From assembly GCA_002452425.1 (NCBI GenBank), contig DKFQ01000092.1, positions 6,098 through 11,767 of the forward strand: a stretch of 5,670 bases of DNA, in the 5' to 3' direction. Every line of letters starts with the position of its first letter. The first letter of the stretch is position 1. The notes under the pieces were generated by a model, which saw nothing but the letters and a program-made list of their open reading frames with translations, was not told the DNA's origin and ran no database searches. The DNA comes from Sulfurimonas sp. UBA6792 (GTDB lineage: Bacteria; Campylobacterota; Campylobacteria; Campylobacterales; Sulfurimonadaceae). A program made the position numbers and the translations under genes. This document shows, piece by piece, positions 1 through 5,231 of this stretch.

Positions 1-718
1 TTGAGAGCATCGCCATCTCTGAGTAAGAGTCGAAGATACCCTCTATGTTGTCAGGAGTTGAGCCGATGTAGCATGAGCTTAGTTGATGTCTTGTTGTTCT
101 TGCGTTGCTAAGTGTCGGAGTTGCTAACATAACCTCAAAAGTTGAAATCATGTTATAAAACTTGATAGCCCACTCCTCTTTTTTGGCTTCTCTTTGTGCC
201 AAGAACATAGCAATCGCCATAAACATATGTTGCGGAAGCTCTATGGGATTGCCATTTCTATCTTTTATGAGGTATCTATCGTAAAGTGTTTTAACGCCAA
301 GATAGTTAAAGAGCATATCCCGTTCTGGTTTTATATGCTTCTCAAGCTCATCAAGGTTGTACATCTCTTTTAAGCCTAAAAGAAGTCTCCCCTCTTTCTC
401 GCCTCTTTCAAAATAGCTCTTAAGAGATGAGTAGCCCGTAAAACCGTTTACTTCATGATAAAGGTTAAACAAAAAGAGTCGTGAAGCGACAAATGTCCAG
501 TTTGGAGCGTCTATGTCTATCTTGTCCACTGCTGTTTTGATAAGTGTTTGCTGTATCTCTCGTGAGGTAATGCCATCACGAAAATGAATCTGTGCATCAA
601 CCTCTAGCTCGCTTTGAGAAACATTGCTTAGACCTTCAACCGCGGCAGAGGTATATTTTTGAATTTTACTGATATCTAGTTTTTCAGTTCTGCCATTTCT
701 TTTTATAATTGTTATCAT
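1..718 (-). CDS. nrdA: Ribonucleoside-diphosphate reductase, large (alpha) subunit, N-terminal part
   Basis: The N-terminal 239 codons of the class I ribonucleotide reductase catalytic subunit are visible; the gene runs off the left edge. With the NrdB radical subunit, this cytoplasmic enzyme reduces ribonucleoside diphosphates to deoxyribonucleotides. I translated the minus strand from the ATG at 718-716. Residues 1-90 form an ATP-cone regulatory domain: it opens MITIIKRNGRTEKLD and contains AAVEGLSNVS, close to the same part of E. coli NrdA. Further on, TPTLSNARTTRHQLSSCY (about 201-217) carries Cys216, which corresponds to the first redox-active active-site cysteine of NrdA (E. coli Cys225). 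The family is usually about 760-790 residues, so some two thirds lie outside. The start is supported by AGGAAG at 729-724, five bases before the ATG. purB lies 67 bp upstream on the same strand, so cotranscription is possible. The frame is open throughout. Identification is secure; the subclass rests on similarity to E. coli NrdA. Confidence 0.95.
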   Translation of the reverse strand, partial: MITIIKRNGRTEKLDISKIQKYTSAAVEGLSNVSQSELEVDAQIHFRDGITSREIQQTLIKTAVDKIDIDAPNWTFVASRLFLFNLYHEVNGFTGYSSLKSYFERGEKEGRLLLGLKEMYNLDELEKHIKPERDMLFNYLGVKTLYDRYLIKDRNGNPIELPQHMFMAIAMFLAQREAKKEEWAIKFYNMISTFEVMLATPTLSNARTTRHQLSSCYIGSTPDNIEGIFDSYSEMAMLS

Positions 719-785
719 GCGTACTTCCTAAAAATCTGTTTTTTACTATTTTTGCTAAAGAAATATTAGCACAATTATGTCATTT
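719..785 (-). promoter_or_regulatory. purB-nrdA spacer with nrdA ribosome binding site and possible promoter
   Basis: This 67-bp AT-rich spacer holds a good Shine-Dalgarno sequence for nrdA (AGGAAG at 729-724). On the minus strand TAATAT (768-763) could be a -10 box about 45 bp before the nrdA start. It lies within a small inverted repeat, GCTAA (754-758) and TTAGC (766-770), with a 7-base spacer. The dyad is not followed by a T-run on the minus strand, so it is a poor terminator for purB and could instead be an operator or chance. No clear -35 box is visible, which is normal for Campylobacterota sigma-70 promoters. Whether nrdA has its own promoter or is read from purB cannot be decided from the sequence. 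Confidence 0.35.
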
Positions 786-2114
786 TTACTTGAAAACTCT
801 TGCAAAAATTTTGTCCACATTTTTAGTATAGTAATCATAATTGAAACATTCACGAATCGCCTCTTCGCTTAGACTTGCTCTTAACTCATCATCTGCCAAT
901 AGGTGGTTTAGGTAAAGACTTTCGCCCTTTTCATTTGTGGTTGGTTTGCCTTGCTGTATCTCTTCCCAAACTTTCATCGCATTTCTTTGAACTATGCGGT
1001 AAGCATCCTCACGGCTAACACCTTTGAGCGGAAGTTCCAAAAGAACTCTTTGAGAAAATACTAAGCCGCCTGTTAGGTTTAGATTTTTCATCATATTTTC
1101 AGGATAGACCGTTAGGTTTGCTATAACGTTGTTCATACGGTGAAGCATAAAATCGCTTGTTATAAAACTATCTGGAAGCCAAAATCTCTCGGTTGAAGAG
1201 TGGCTGATATCTCTCTCATGCCAGAGTGCGACATTCTCCATGGCAGGCATCGCATAGGCTCTTATCATACGAGCCAATCCTGTTATGTTTTCTGTTAGTA
1301 TTGGATTGCGTTTATGCGGCATTGCCGATGAGCCTTTTTGCCCTTTTGCAAAATACTCTTCACACTCATAAACCTCTGTTCTTTGCCAGTGGCGGATTTG
1401 AACAGCGAACTTTTCTATGGAGCTAGCTAAGAGTGCTAATGCAGTTGCTAGTCTTGCGTATCTGTCTCTTTGTATAACTTGGTTAGATGCGGGTGCAGGT
1501 CTTAGACCGAGTTCTTTACATGTATATTCTTCAAGCTCAAGCGGAGCGTGAGCGAAGTTTCCCATTGCTCCACTCACTTGACCGACACAGATGACATTAA
1601 ATGTCTGCTCTAAGTTTTCCAAATGTCTAGCCATCTCATCGTACCAAACAGCTAACACAAGACCAAATGTTATAGGCTCGCCATGGATACCGTGGCTACG
1701 TCCTACCATCAAAGTCATCTTATGCTCGAATGCTCTTTTTTTGATGGACTCCATAACCATCTTCACATCTTTGATGATAAGTTCAAGTGAGCTTTTCATC
1801 TGAAGTGCTACGGCGGTGTCCACCGTGTCTGAACTTGTCATACCATAGTGAAACCATCTGCTCTCTTCGCCTAGCGTTTCAGATACGCTTGTAGTAAATG
1901 CTATAAGGTCGTGACGAGTGATAGCTTCTATCTCGTCTATCCTTTTTATATCAAAACCTGCATTCTCAACTATCTTCTTAGCGTCCTCATCAGGGATAAG
2001 TCCTAGTTTGTTCCAAGCTTTTACAACCGCTTTTTCTACATCGAGCCAAGCCTGATATTTTGCCTGCATCGTCCATTTTGAACTCATCTCTTCTCTTGCG
2101 TATCTCTCTACCAT
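786..2114 (-). CDS. purB: Adenylosuccinate lyase
   Basis: Full-length 442-residue PurB of the fumarase/aspartase superfamily. It acts twice in cytoplasmic purine synthesis: it splits SAICAR to AICAR plus fumarate, and adenylosuccinate to AMP plus fumarate. The superfamily signature GSSAMPHKRNP is at residues 261-271 and forms the flexible serine loop with the catalytic serine. The two active-site histidines are in TRHDL (His68) and GRSHGIHGEP (His141), the same numbers as in Bacillus subtilis PurB as I recall them. HYGMTSSDTVDTA (89-101) is the other conserved substrate-binding segment. The length is normal for the homotetrameric bacterial enzyme (about 430-450), and I see no frameshift or missing key residue. 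The ATG at 2114-2112 has only a weak Shine-Dalgarno sequence (AGG ending about eight bases upstream), but the N-terminal MVERYAREEM fits the family. nrdA follows on the same strand; the rRNA pseudouridine synthase diverges upstream. Confidence 0.97.
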   Translation of the reverse strand: MVERYAREEMSSKWTMQAKYQAWLDVEKAVVKAWNKLGLIPDEDAKKIVENAGFDIKRIDEIEAITRHDLIAFTTSVSETLGEESRWFHYGMTSSDTVDTAVALQMKSSLELIIKDVKMVMESIKKRAFEHKMTLMVGRSHGIHGEPITFGLVLAVWYDEMARHLENLEQTFNVICVGQVSGAMGNFAHAPLELEEYTCKELGLRPAPASNQVIQRDRYARLATALALLASSIEKFAVQIRHWQRTEVYECEEYFAKGQKGSSAMPHKRNPILTENITGLARMIRAYAMPAMENVALWHERDISHSSTERFWLPDSFITSDFMLHRMNNVIANLTVYPENMMKNLNLTGGLVFSQRVLLELPLKGVSREDAYRIVQRNAMKVWEEIQQGKPTTNEKGESLYLNHLLADDELRASLSEEAIRECFNYDYYTKNVDKIFARVFK

Positions 2115-2216
2115 TTATTCAACCTGATTATTGTAAAATTTGTGTTACTAACTGAGTATAAAGCAGTTTTATATTTTCAGATTTTACATAAAAAACCATA
2201 ACAGAAGGATTAAAAA
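2115..2216. promoter_or_regulatory. Divergent promoter region between purB and the pseudouridine synthase
   Basis: These 102 bp separate two genes transcribed away from each other, so both promoters should lie here. For purB (minus strand), TATACT at 2160-2155 is a plausible -10 box about 40 bp before the ATG. For the plus-strand gene, TATATT at 2170-2175 is a plausible -10 box about 41 bp before its TTG start. The two boxes are only about 10 bp apart on opposite strands, so the promoters would overlap. I find no convincing -35 hexamer for either; the flanking DNA is AT-rich, as in Campylobacterota promoters. The box assignments are inference. Confidence 0.5.
2205..2209 (+). promoter_or_regulatory. 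Ribosome binding site that decides a TTG start
   Basis: AAGGA lies seven bases before the TTG at 2217-2219. The first in-frame ATG (Met8, 2238-2240) is preceded by an A-rich stretch without a Shine-Dalgarno sequence. The ribosome binding site therefore favours the TTG as the true start of the pseudouridine synthase. Confidence 0.7.
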
Positions 2217-3131
2217 TTGCCCTTTGTCATTAAAAAAATGTTTGCCAAAGAAAGAGAGAGTGCCTTTCTTTTTTTAAAGAGAGAATTGGGATACTCTCAA
2301 AGAGATATTCAAAGATATATAGCCGTGGGAAGAGTTCTTGTAAATGGCGTTCCTATCACAAAGCCATCGGACTTTCTTGAGGGCGAGATAGAGTTTATCT
2401 GTTTTGAACCGATTTCAAAAGGGTTAGCTCCGCATGTGGTAGATGAGAAGTTTGTAGTTTTTGACAAACCAAGCGGAATGCTTATCCATCCTCAAAACAG
2501 ACATACAGAATACTCTCTTATAGATGAGCTAAAAGCTCAATTCGGGATGGATGCAAACATTGCGCATAGAATAGACCAAGAGACAAGCGGACTGGTTCTG
2601 TGTGCAAAAGATAAAAAGAGTGAAGTTGATATAAAGATGATGTTTCAAGAGCGTGATATGAAAAAGAAGTATCTTGCAATGGTTCACGGTGCGTTAAAAG
2701 AGGAACTTCGCATTGATGCTCCGCTGCTTCGTTATGATGATGAGAAGAGCGCTCTTGTGAGAATGGTGGTAAAAGTTGATGCTAGCGGCAAAGAGTCTTT
2801 GACATTTGTAAAACCACTAAAATATTTTGAGCATTTAAACATGACACTTGTAGAGTGCTCCCCACATACAGGAAGACAACATCAGATACGAGTACATATG
2901 TTTCATGTGAAACATCCGATAGTTGGTGACCCAGTTTACGGACAGAGTGAAGAGAACATCGTTAAATATTTAGATAGAGAGTTGGATAGAGATACGAGAG
3001 TAAAGCTAAGTGGTGCAAGAAGATTGTTGTTACATGCAAATGAGTTAGAGTTTGAACTTTACGGTAAAAAATACAATGTGAAAAGCAGCGTAGATTTTGA
3101 GCAAATTTGTTTTGAAAGTATGAAAGTTTAA
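2217..3131 (+). CDS. RluA-family 23S rRNA pseudouridine synthase
   Basis: A 304-residue protein of the RluA/RluC/RluD family, which isomerises uridines to pseudouridine in 23S rRNA (some members also in tRNA). An S4-like RNA-binding domain fills about residues 13-62, including SQRDIQRYIAVGRVLVNG. The catalytic domain follows. Motif I is VFDKPSGMLIHP (81-92). Motif II is HRIDQETSG (117-125), with Asp120 as the expected nucleophile. Motif III is GRQHQIRVH (219-227), and LLHA (271-274) is the conserved late segment. Length and order are those of an RluC/RluD-type member. The S4 domain argues against the shorter RluA/TruC type. Which uridine is modified cannot be told, because Campylobacterota carry several paralogues, so no symbol is given. 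The TTG start is chosen from its ribosome binding site. It diverges from purB and converges on the rlmN operon. Confidence 0.93.
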   Translation: MPFVIKKMFAKERESAFLFLKRELGYSQRDIQRYIAVGRVLVNGVPITKPSDFLEGEIEFICFEPISKGLAPHVVDEKFVVFDKPSGMLIHPQNRHTEYSLIDELKAQFGMDANIAHRIDQETSGLVLCAKDKKSEVDIKMMFQERDMKKKYLAMVHGALKEELRIDAPLLRYDDEKSALVRMVVKVDASGKESLTFVKPLKYFEHLNMTLVECSPHTGRQHQIRVHMFHVKHPIVGDPVYGQSEENIVKYLDRELDRDTRVKLSGARRLLLHANELEFELYGKKYNVKSSVDFEQICFESMKV

Positions 3132-3216
3132 ATTTATTCAAGATAGATGTGAATAACTTTTTGTATCTTTCGGAGACAATTAAACAATTTCTTTAACATC
3201 AAATCATAAAAGCCAT

Positions 3217-3240
3217 AAACACCCCTAAAATAGGCGTTTT
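3217..3240 (+). terminator. Candidate terminator of the pseudouridine synthase gene
   Basis: CCTA (3224-3227) pairs with TAGG (3231-3234) around an AAA loop. After a small internal loop (ACC opposite C), AAAC (3217-3220) pairs with GTTT (3236-3239). The 3' side ends in TTTT. It lies 86 bp after the rluA-family stop and in the right orientation. The stem is interrupted and the T-run is short, so it is only a moderate candidate. Confidence 0.4.
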
Positions 3241-3271
3241 GCGCTATATGTGAAAAGATGTAATTCAGGAT

Positions 3272-3287
3272 ATATTTATATAAATAT
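3272..3287. repeat. Perfect 16-bp AT-only palindrome
   Basis: ATATTTATATAAATAT reads the same on both strands, with eight paired positions and no spacer. It contains only A and T and lies in very AT-rich DNA, so chance is a serious alternative. It could extrude or bind an AT-recognising protein, but no function can be assigned. Confidence 0.4.
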
Positions 3288-3357
3288 TTTCTTAAATAAA
3301 GAAAGAATTTCTAAATTTATTTTTTAGAAAACTTACTTTTGTTCACATCTTAGAGCA

Positions 3358-3376
3358 ATGTGTGAATTGTACACAT
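3358..3376. repeat. Inverted repeat ATGTGT-N7-ACACAT
   Basis: ATGTGT (3358-3363) and ACACAT (3371-3376) are perfect 6-bp arms around a 7-base spacer. An overlapping alternative pairing joins TTCACA (3342-3347) with TGTGAA (3361-3366). The 19-bp size and symmetry resemble an operator for a dimeric regulator, but no start of a gene lies close by. A hairpin in RNA is also possible. Confidence 0.4.
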
Positions 3377-3478
3377 ATTGAAGAAAAAAGATGATTTTTT
3401 TATGAAATAAATTCTTTTTAAGAGAGTTTTTTAAGTTTTGTAAAAAAGCAGATAGGCTCTTTATTAATTATTGTAAGG

Positions 3479-3484
3479 TATGAT
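3479..3484 (+). promoter_or_regulatory. Candidate plus-strand -10 box before the C-rich-loop hairpin
   Basis: TATGAT differs by one base from TATAAT. Upstream there is no -35 hexamer. T-runs at about 3393-3399, 3414-3419, 3427-3432 and 3436-3439 recall the periodic AT-rich DNA upstream of Campylobacterota promoters. A transcript would begin near 3491, just before the hairpin at 3493-3523. This is inference only. Confidence 0.25.
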
Positions 3485-3492
3485 TTTGCCCA

Positions 3493-3523
3493 TAAACGAC
3501 CTCCCTGGTGTGTTGGTCGTTTA
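3493..3523. terminator. Perfect 9-bp hairpin at the end of the rlmN operon
   Basis: TAAACGACC (3493-3501) pairs perfectly with GGTCGTTTA (3515-3523) around a 13-base loop, 3502-3514, that is C-rich at its left side on the plus strand (TCCC). On the minus strand the stem begins at the TAA stop of the 34-residue peptide gene, the usual place for an operon terminator. However, the T-run after the stem there is only TTTA before a GGGC. On the plus strand the stem is followed by TTTAGCTTTTCTC, a somewhat better U-rich tail. It may therefore end transcription in both directions, or belong to a plus-strand small RNA. Confidence 0.55.
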
Positions 3524-3625
3524 GCTTTTCTCATCCTCTTTTGTAGCAGCCTTTATAAATCCAACGAGACCCACAGCAAAAACAGTTATTAGAAAAACAA
3601 TCTGAAAAACTTCTACATAACTCAT
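3521..3625 (-). CDS. 34-residue single-pass membrane peptide coupled to rlmN
   Basis: A small open frame of 34 codons. The translation begins MSYVEVFQIVFLITVFAVGL and ends GFIKAATKEDEKS (22-34). Residues 6-24 are one strongly hydrophobic segment (only Gln8 and Thr14 are polar), long enough to span the inner membrane. A charged tail KAATKEDEKS follows. The ATG at 3625-3623 overlaps the rlmN stop TGA (3624-3622) as ATGA, the same junction seen twice upstream in this operon. Its TAA is the base of the hairpin that closes the operon. Together these support real, translationally coupled expression despite the size and a weak Shine-Dalgarno sequence (GAAG). The function is unknown. I do not recognise a named family; small hydrophobic genes after rlmN in related genomes would support it, but I cannot check that here. 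Such a frame is easily missed by gene callers with a length cutoff. Confidence 0.75.
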   Translation of the reverse strand: MSYVEVFQIVFLITVFAVGLVGFIKAATKEDEKS

Positions 3626-4692
3626 CTATCTTCACTCGCAGTTTTTTCTTTTAGTTGACCACATGCCGCACTGATATCTATGCCTTTAGAGTCACGGATA
3701 GTGCATAAAAGCCCATGGTTTATAAGATACTCTTGAAAAGCGACCATATCTTTCTTCTCTGGTCTCTCATAAGGGGTGTCTGGATATGGGTTGAAGTAGA
3801 TGAGATTTACTTTTGCTTTGATGCCTGAGAGAAGTTTTACTAGCTTTTTAGCAGAGCCTAAGTCGTCATTTTTGTTTTTGATGACGAGATACTCAAACAT
3901 AACTCTTTTTCTTGTGTCAATCGGGAAGCGTTTTACAGCGTCTATAATGGACGCTATGTTGTGCGCTTTGTTCATGGGGATAAGTTCTGTTCTTAGCGCA
4001 TCATCAACGGCATGAAGAGATATGGCGATGTGAACGCCCAAATCCATCTCTCCCAGTCTGTCTATCTTTGTGCTTAAGCCGCTTGTGGAGACTGTTTGTC
4101 TCTTGCCAGAAATCGCCAAGCCCTCTTCCTCTTGAAATACCTCTATGGCTTTTGCAAGGTTTGCAAGATTGTCAAGCGGTTCGCCCATGCCCATATAGAC
4201 TATGTTTATCATCCTGTTATGTTTGTGGTTATTGTCTCGTTTGAGTGCAACAACTTGAGCAACAATCTCCGCCGCACTCAAATCCCTCGTAAAACCGCCT
4301 TTTGCAGTTAGACAAAACGCACACCCTACTTTGCATCCGACTTGCGTTGAGACGCAGATGGTGTATTTTGCTTCTTGAGTGACATTTCCCTCTTCATCCG
4401 TTATCTCCTCTTTCATCTTTAGCCAGACAGTTTCGATGGTTTTGCCGTCTTGAAGTTCAAAAAGGTACTTGATAGTTCCGTCCGACGCAATCTCTTTTTT
4501 TACGATTTTCAGCGGGTCTATAACAAACCTCTCGCTTAGTTCATCACGCAATGTTTTTGGCAGATTTTTCATCTCATCGTAAGATGTTACATAGTTATGA
4601 TAGAGCCAGCCGTAAATCTGTTTTGCTCGAAATGAGGGTTTTACCTCTGTTAGTAACTCTTTGAGGGTAAATTCATAAAGGGAAGGTTTCAT
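3622..4692 (-). CDS. rlmN: Dual-specificity 23S rRNA (A2503-C2)/tRNA (A37-C2) methyltransferase, radical SAM
   Basis: A 356-residue RlmN. It adds a methyl group to carbon 2 of A2503 in 23S rRNA at the peptidyl-transferase centre and of A37 in some tRNAs, using a 4Fe-4S cluster and two S-adenosylmethionines. The radical-SAM motif is CKVGCAFC (CxxxCxxC), with cluster ligands Cys120, Cys124 and Cys127. Cys113, seven residues earlier, matches E. coli Cys118. Cys344 in SAACGQL matches E. coli Cys355, the methyl-carrying cysteine. YMGMGEPLDN (166-175) is the SAM-binding GxGEP segment. An N-terminal domain of about 90 residues precedes the barrel, as expected. All catalytic residues are present and the length is normal. 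Cfr, the resistance paralogue that methylates carbon 8, is less likely given the full RlmN-like sequence and the housekeeping context. Its ATG overlaps the upstream stop by 4 bp (ATGA), and its own stop overlaps the next start the same way. Confidence 0.96.
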   Translation of the reverse strand: MKPSLYEFTLKELLTEVKPSFRAKQIYGWLYHNYVTSYDEMKNLPKTLRDELSERFVIDPLKIVKKEIASDGTIKYLFELQDGKTIETVWLKMKEEITDEEGNVTQEAKYTICVSTQVGCKVGCAFCLTAKGGFTRDLSAAEIVAQVVALKRDNNHKHNRMINIVYMGMGEPLDNLANLAKAIEVFQEEEGLAISGKRQTVSTSGLSTKIDRLGEMDLGVHIAISLHAVDDALRTELIPMNKAHNIASIIDAVKRFPIDTRKRVMFEYLVIKNKNDDLGSAKKLVKLLSGIKAKVNLIYFNPYPDTPYERPEKKDMVAFQEYLINHGLLCTIRDSKGIDISAACGQLKEKTASEDR

Positions 4693-5231
4693 TTTTTTGT
4701 TAGCTCTTTTATTCGTTTTTTTACATGCTCACTTAAGAGCCTTTTCGCCTCTTCATGGTTTTTAAGAAAATCCGCATGCGCATTTTTGTTAGTGTAGTTT
4801 GTTATGCAAAAAACTCCGCCAGCAGGTATGTCAAACTCTTGTGCAACGCTTAAAACAGCGAAAAATTCCATATTTTCGATGCCAACTCCAAATCGAAAAA
4901 ACTTTTTTGTTAGCTCTTCGTTAGTAGAGATATAGTTGGAAGAGTTGACGATAACATCTTTTTTGTTAGTGGTGTTAGTTGAGACAACATTGTCTAGTGG
5001 CGTATAAGCATCGCCCGACAAAAAGCCAAGTTCGATGTTTGAAGCAGTTTTTGATTCGACTATATCAAAGATACCAAGCTCCCCATAGCTCCCAGCACTC
5101 CCCACAAAAAGCAGAAATTCTGGTTTGTCAAAAAGGCAAGCTCTTGTGAGATTTATGGTTGTCTCTATCAGCCCTACTCCCATCGGAGTGGCAAAATCAA
5201 ATGTTTCGTTGTTTCCGGCGCAGATAATCAT
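4689..5231 (-). CDS. Short nucleoside-phosphorylase-superfamily protein
   Basis: A 180-residue protein related to the purine-nucleoside phosphorylase/MTA-SAH nucleosidase superfamily. Recognisable parts are PMGVGLIETTINLT (16-29), like the ribose/phosphate-loop region; LLFVGSAGSYGELGIFDIV (40-58), like the GSAGG...GDIV core of nucleosidases; and VGIENMEFFAVLSVAQEF (116-133), where Met121 and Glu122 match the ribose-binding Met-Glu of VENMEAAA-type motifs. CITNYTNKNAHADF follows. Two features are odd. It is about 50 residues shorter than MTA/SAH nucleosidase, missing the N-terminal stretch that holds the catalytic Glu12. It also has Asn145 (ITN) where nucleosidases and hexameric phosphorylases have catalytic Asp (ISD/VSD); trimeric phosphorylases do use ITN. 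The substrate is therefore unclear: a purine nucleoside, a modified nucleoside or a futalosine-like compound are all possible, as is a non-catalytic role. The start is fixed by the ATGA overlap with hisF, although no clear Shine-Dalgarno sequence is visible. Confidence 0.8.
   Translation of the reverse strand: MIICAGNNETFDFATPMGVGLIETTINLTRACLFDKPEFLLFVGSAGSYGELGIFDIVESKTASNIELGFLSGDAYTPLDNVVSTNTTNKKDVIVNSSNYISTNEELTKKFFRFGVGIENMEFFAVLSVAQEFDIPAGGVFCITNYTNKNAHADFLKNHEEAKRLLSEHVKKRIKELTKK

Larger units (their letters stand above)
3132..3520. other. AT-rich convergent intergenic region without a convincing gene
   Basis: About 390 bp lie between the stop of the pseudouridine synthase (plus) and the stop of the 34-residue peptide gene (minus). 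No open frame of credible length or composition is present. The stretch is clearly more AT-rich than the genes. It holds a candidate terminator (3217-3240), a perfect 16-bp palindrome (3272-3287), an AT-only-loop hairpin with arms TTTCTAAA (3308-3315) and TTTAGAAA (3323-3330), and a dyad (3358-3376). It also has a series of T-runs (about 3393-3439), a candidate -10 box (3479-3484) and a strong hairpin overlapping its right end. Because both flanking genes end here, neither needs a promoter in it, so its length is not explained by the known genes. Confidence 0.7.

Noticed and set aside
754..780. NrdR-type operator upstream of nrdA
   Set aside because: The dyads here (GCTAA/TTAGC and ACA-N4-TGT) do not match the paired 16-bp NrdR box pattern, and only one weak element is seen.
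1226..1803. Plus-strand open frames at 1226-1426 and 1591-1803
   Set aside because: They lie wholly antisense to purB, whose catalytic motifs are intact; the predicted proteins show no family features and no ribosome binding sites were evident.
3159..3181. Short hairpin TTGT...ACAA with a TTCGG loop just after the pseudouridine synthase gene
   Set aside because: The stem is bulged and short, and what follows is A-rich, not a T-run, so it is a poorer terminator than the one at 3217-3240.
3132..3520. A Xer recombination (dif) site, tRNA gene or CRISPR array in the spacer
   Set aside because: No recogniser-arm pair resembling known Campylobacterota dif sites, no cloverleaf and no regularly spaced direct repeats could be found by eye.
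3480..3524. Plus-strand 14-codon frame starting MILPIND across the hairpin
   Set aside because: The AAGG upstream is too close to the ATG, the frame overlaps a palindromic structure, and nothing else supports translation.
3800..4311. Plus-strand open frames at 3800-4015 and 4096-4311
   Set aside because: They are antisense shadows within rlmN, which is clearly the real gene through its CxxxCxxC motif and conserved cysteines.
3622..4692. Cfr-type antibiotic-resistance methyltransferase
   Set aside because: The sequence, length and operon context fit housekeeping RlmN; no mobile-element signatures flank it.
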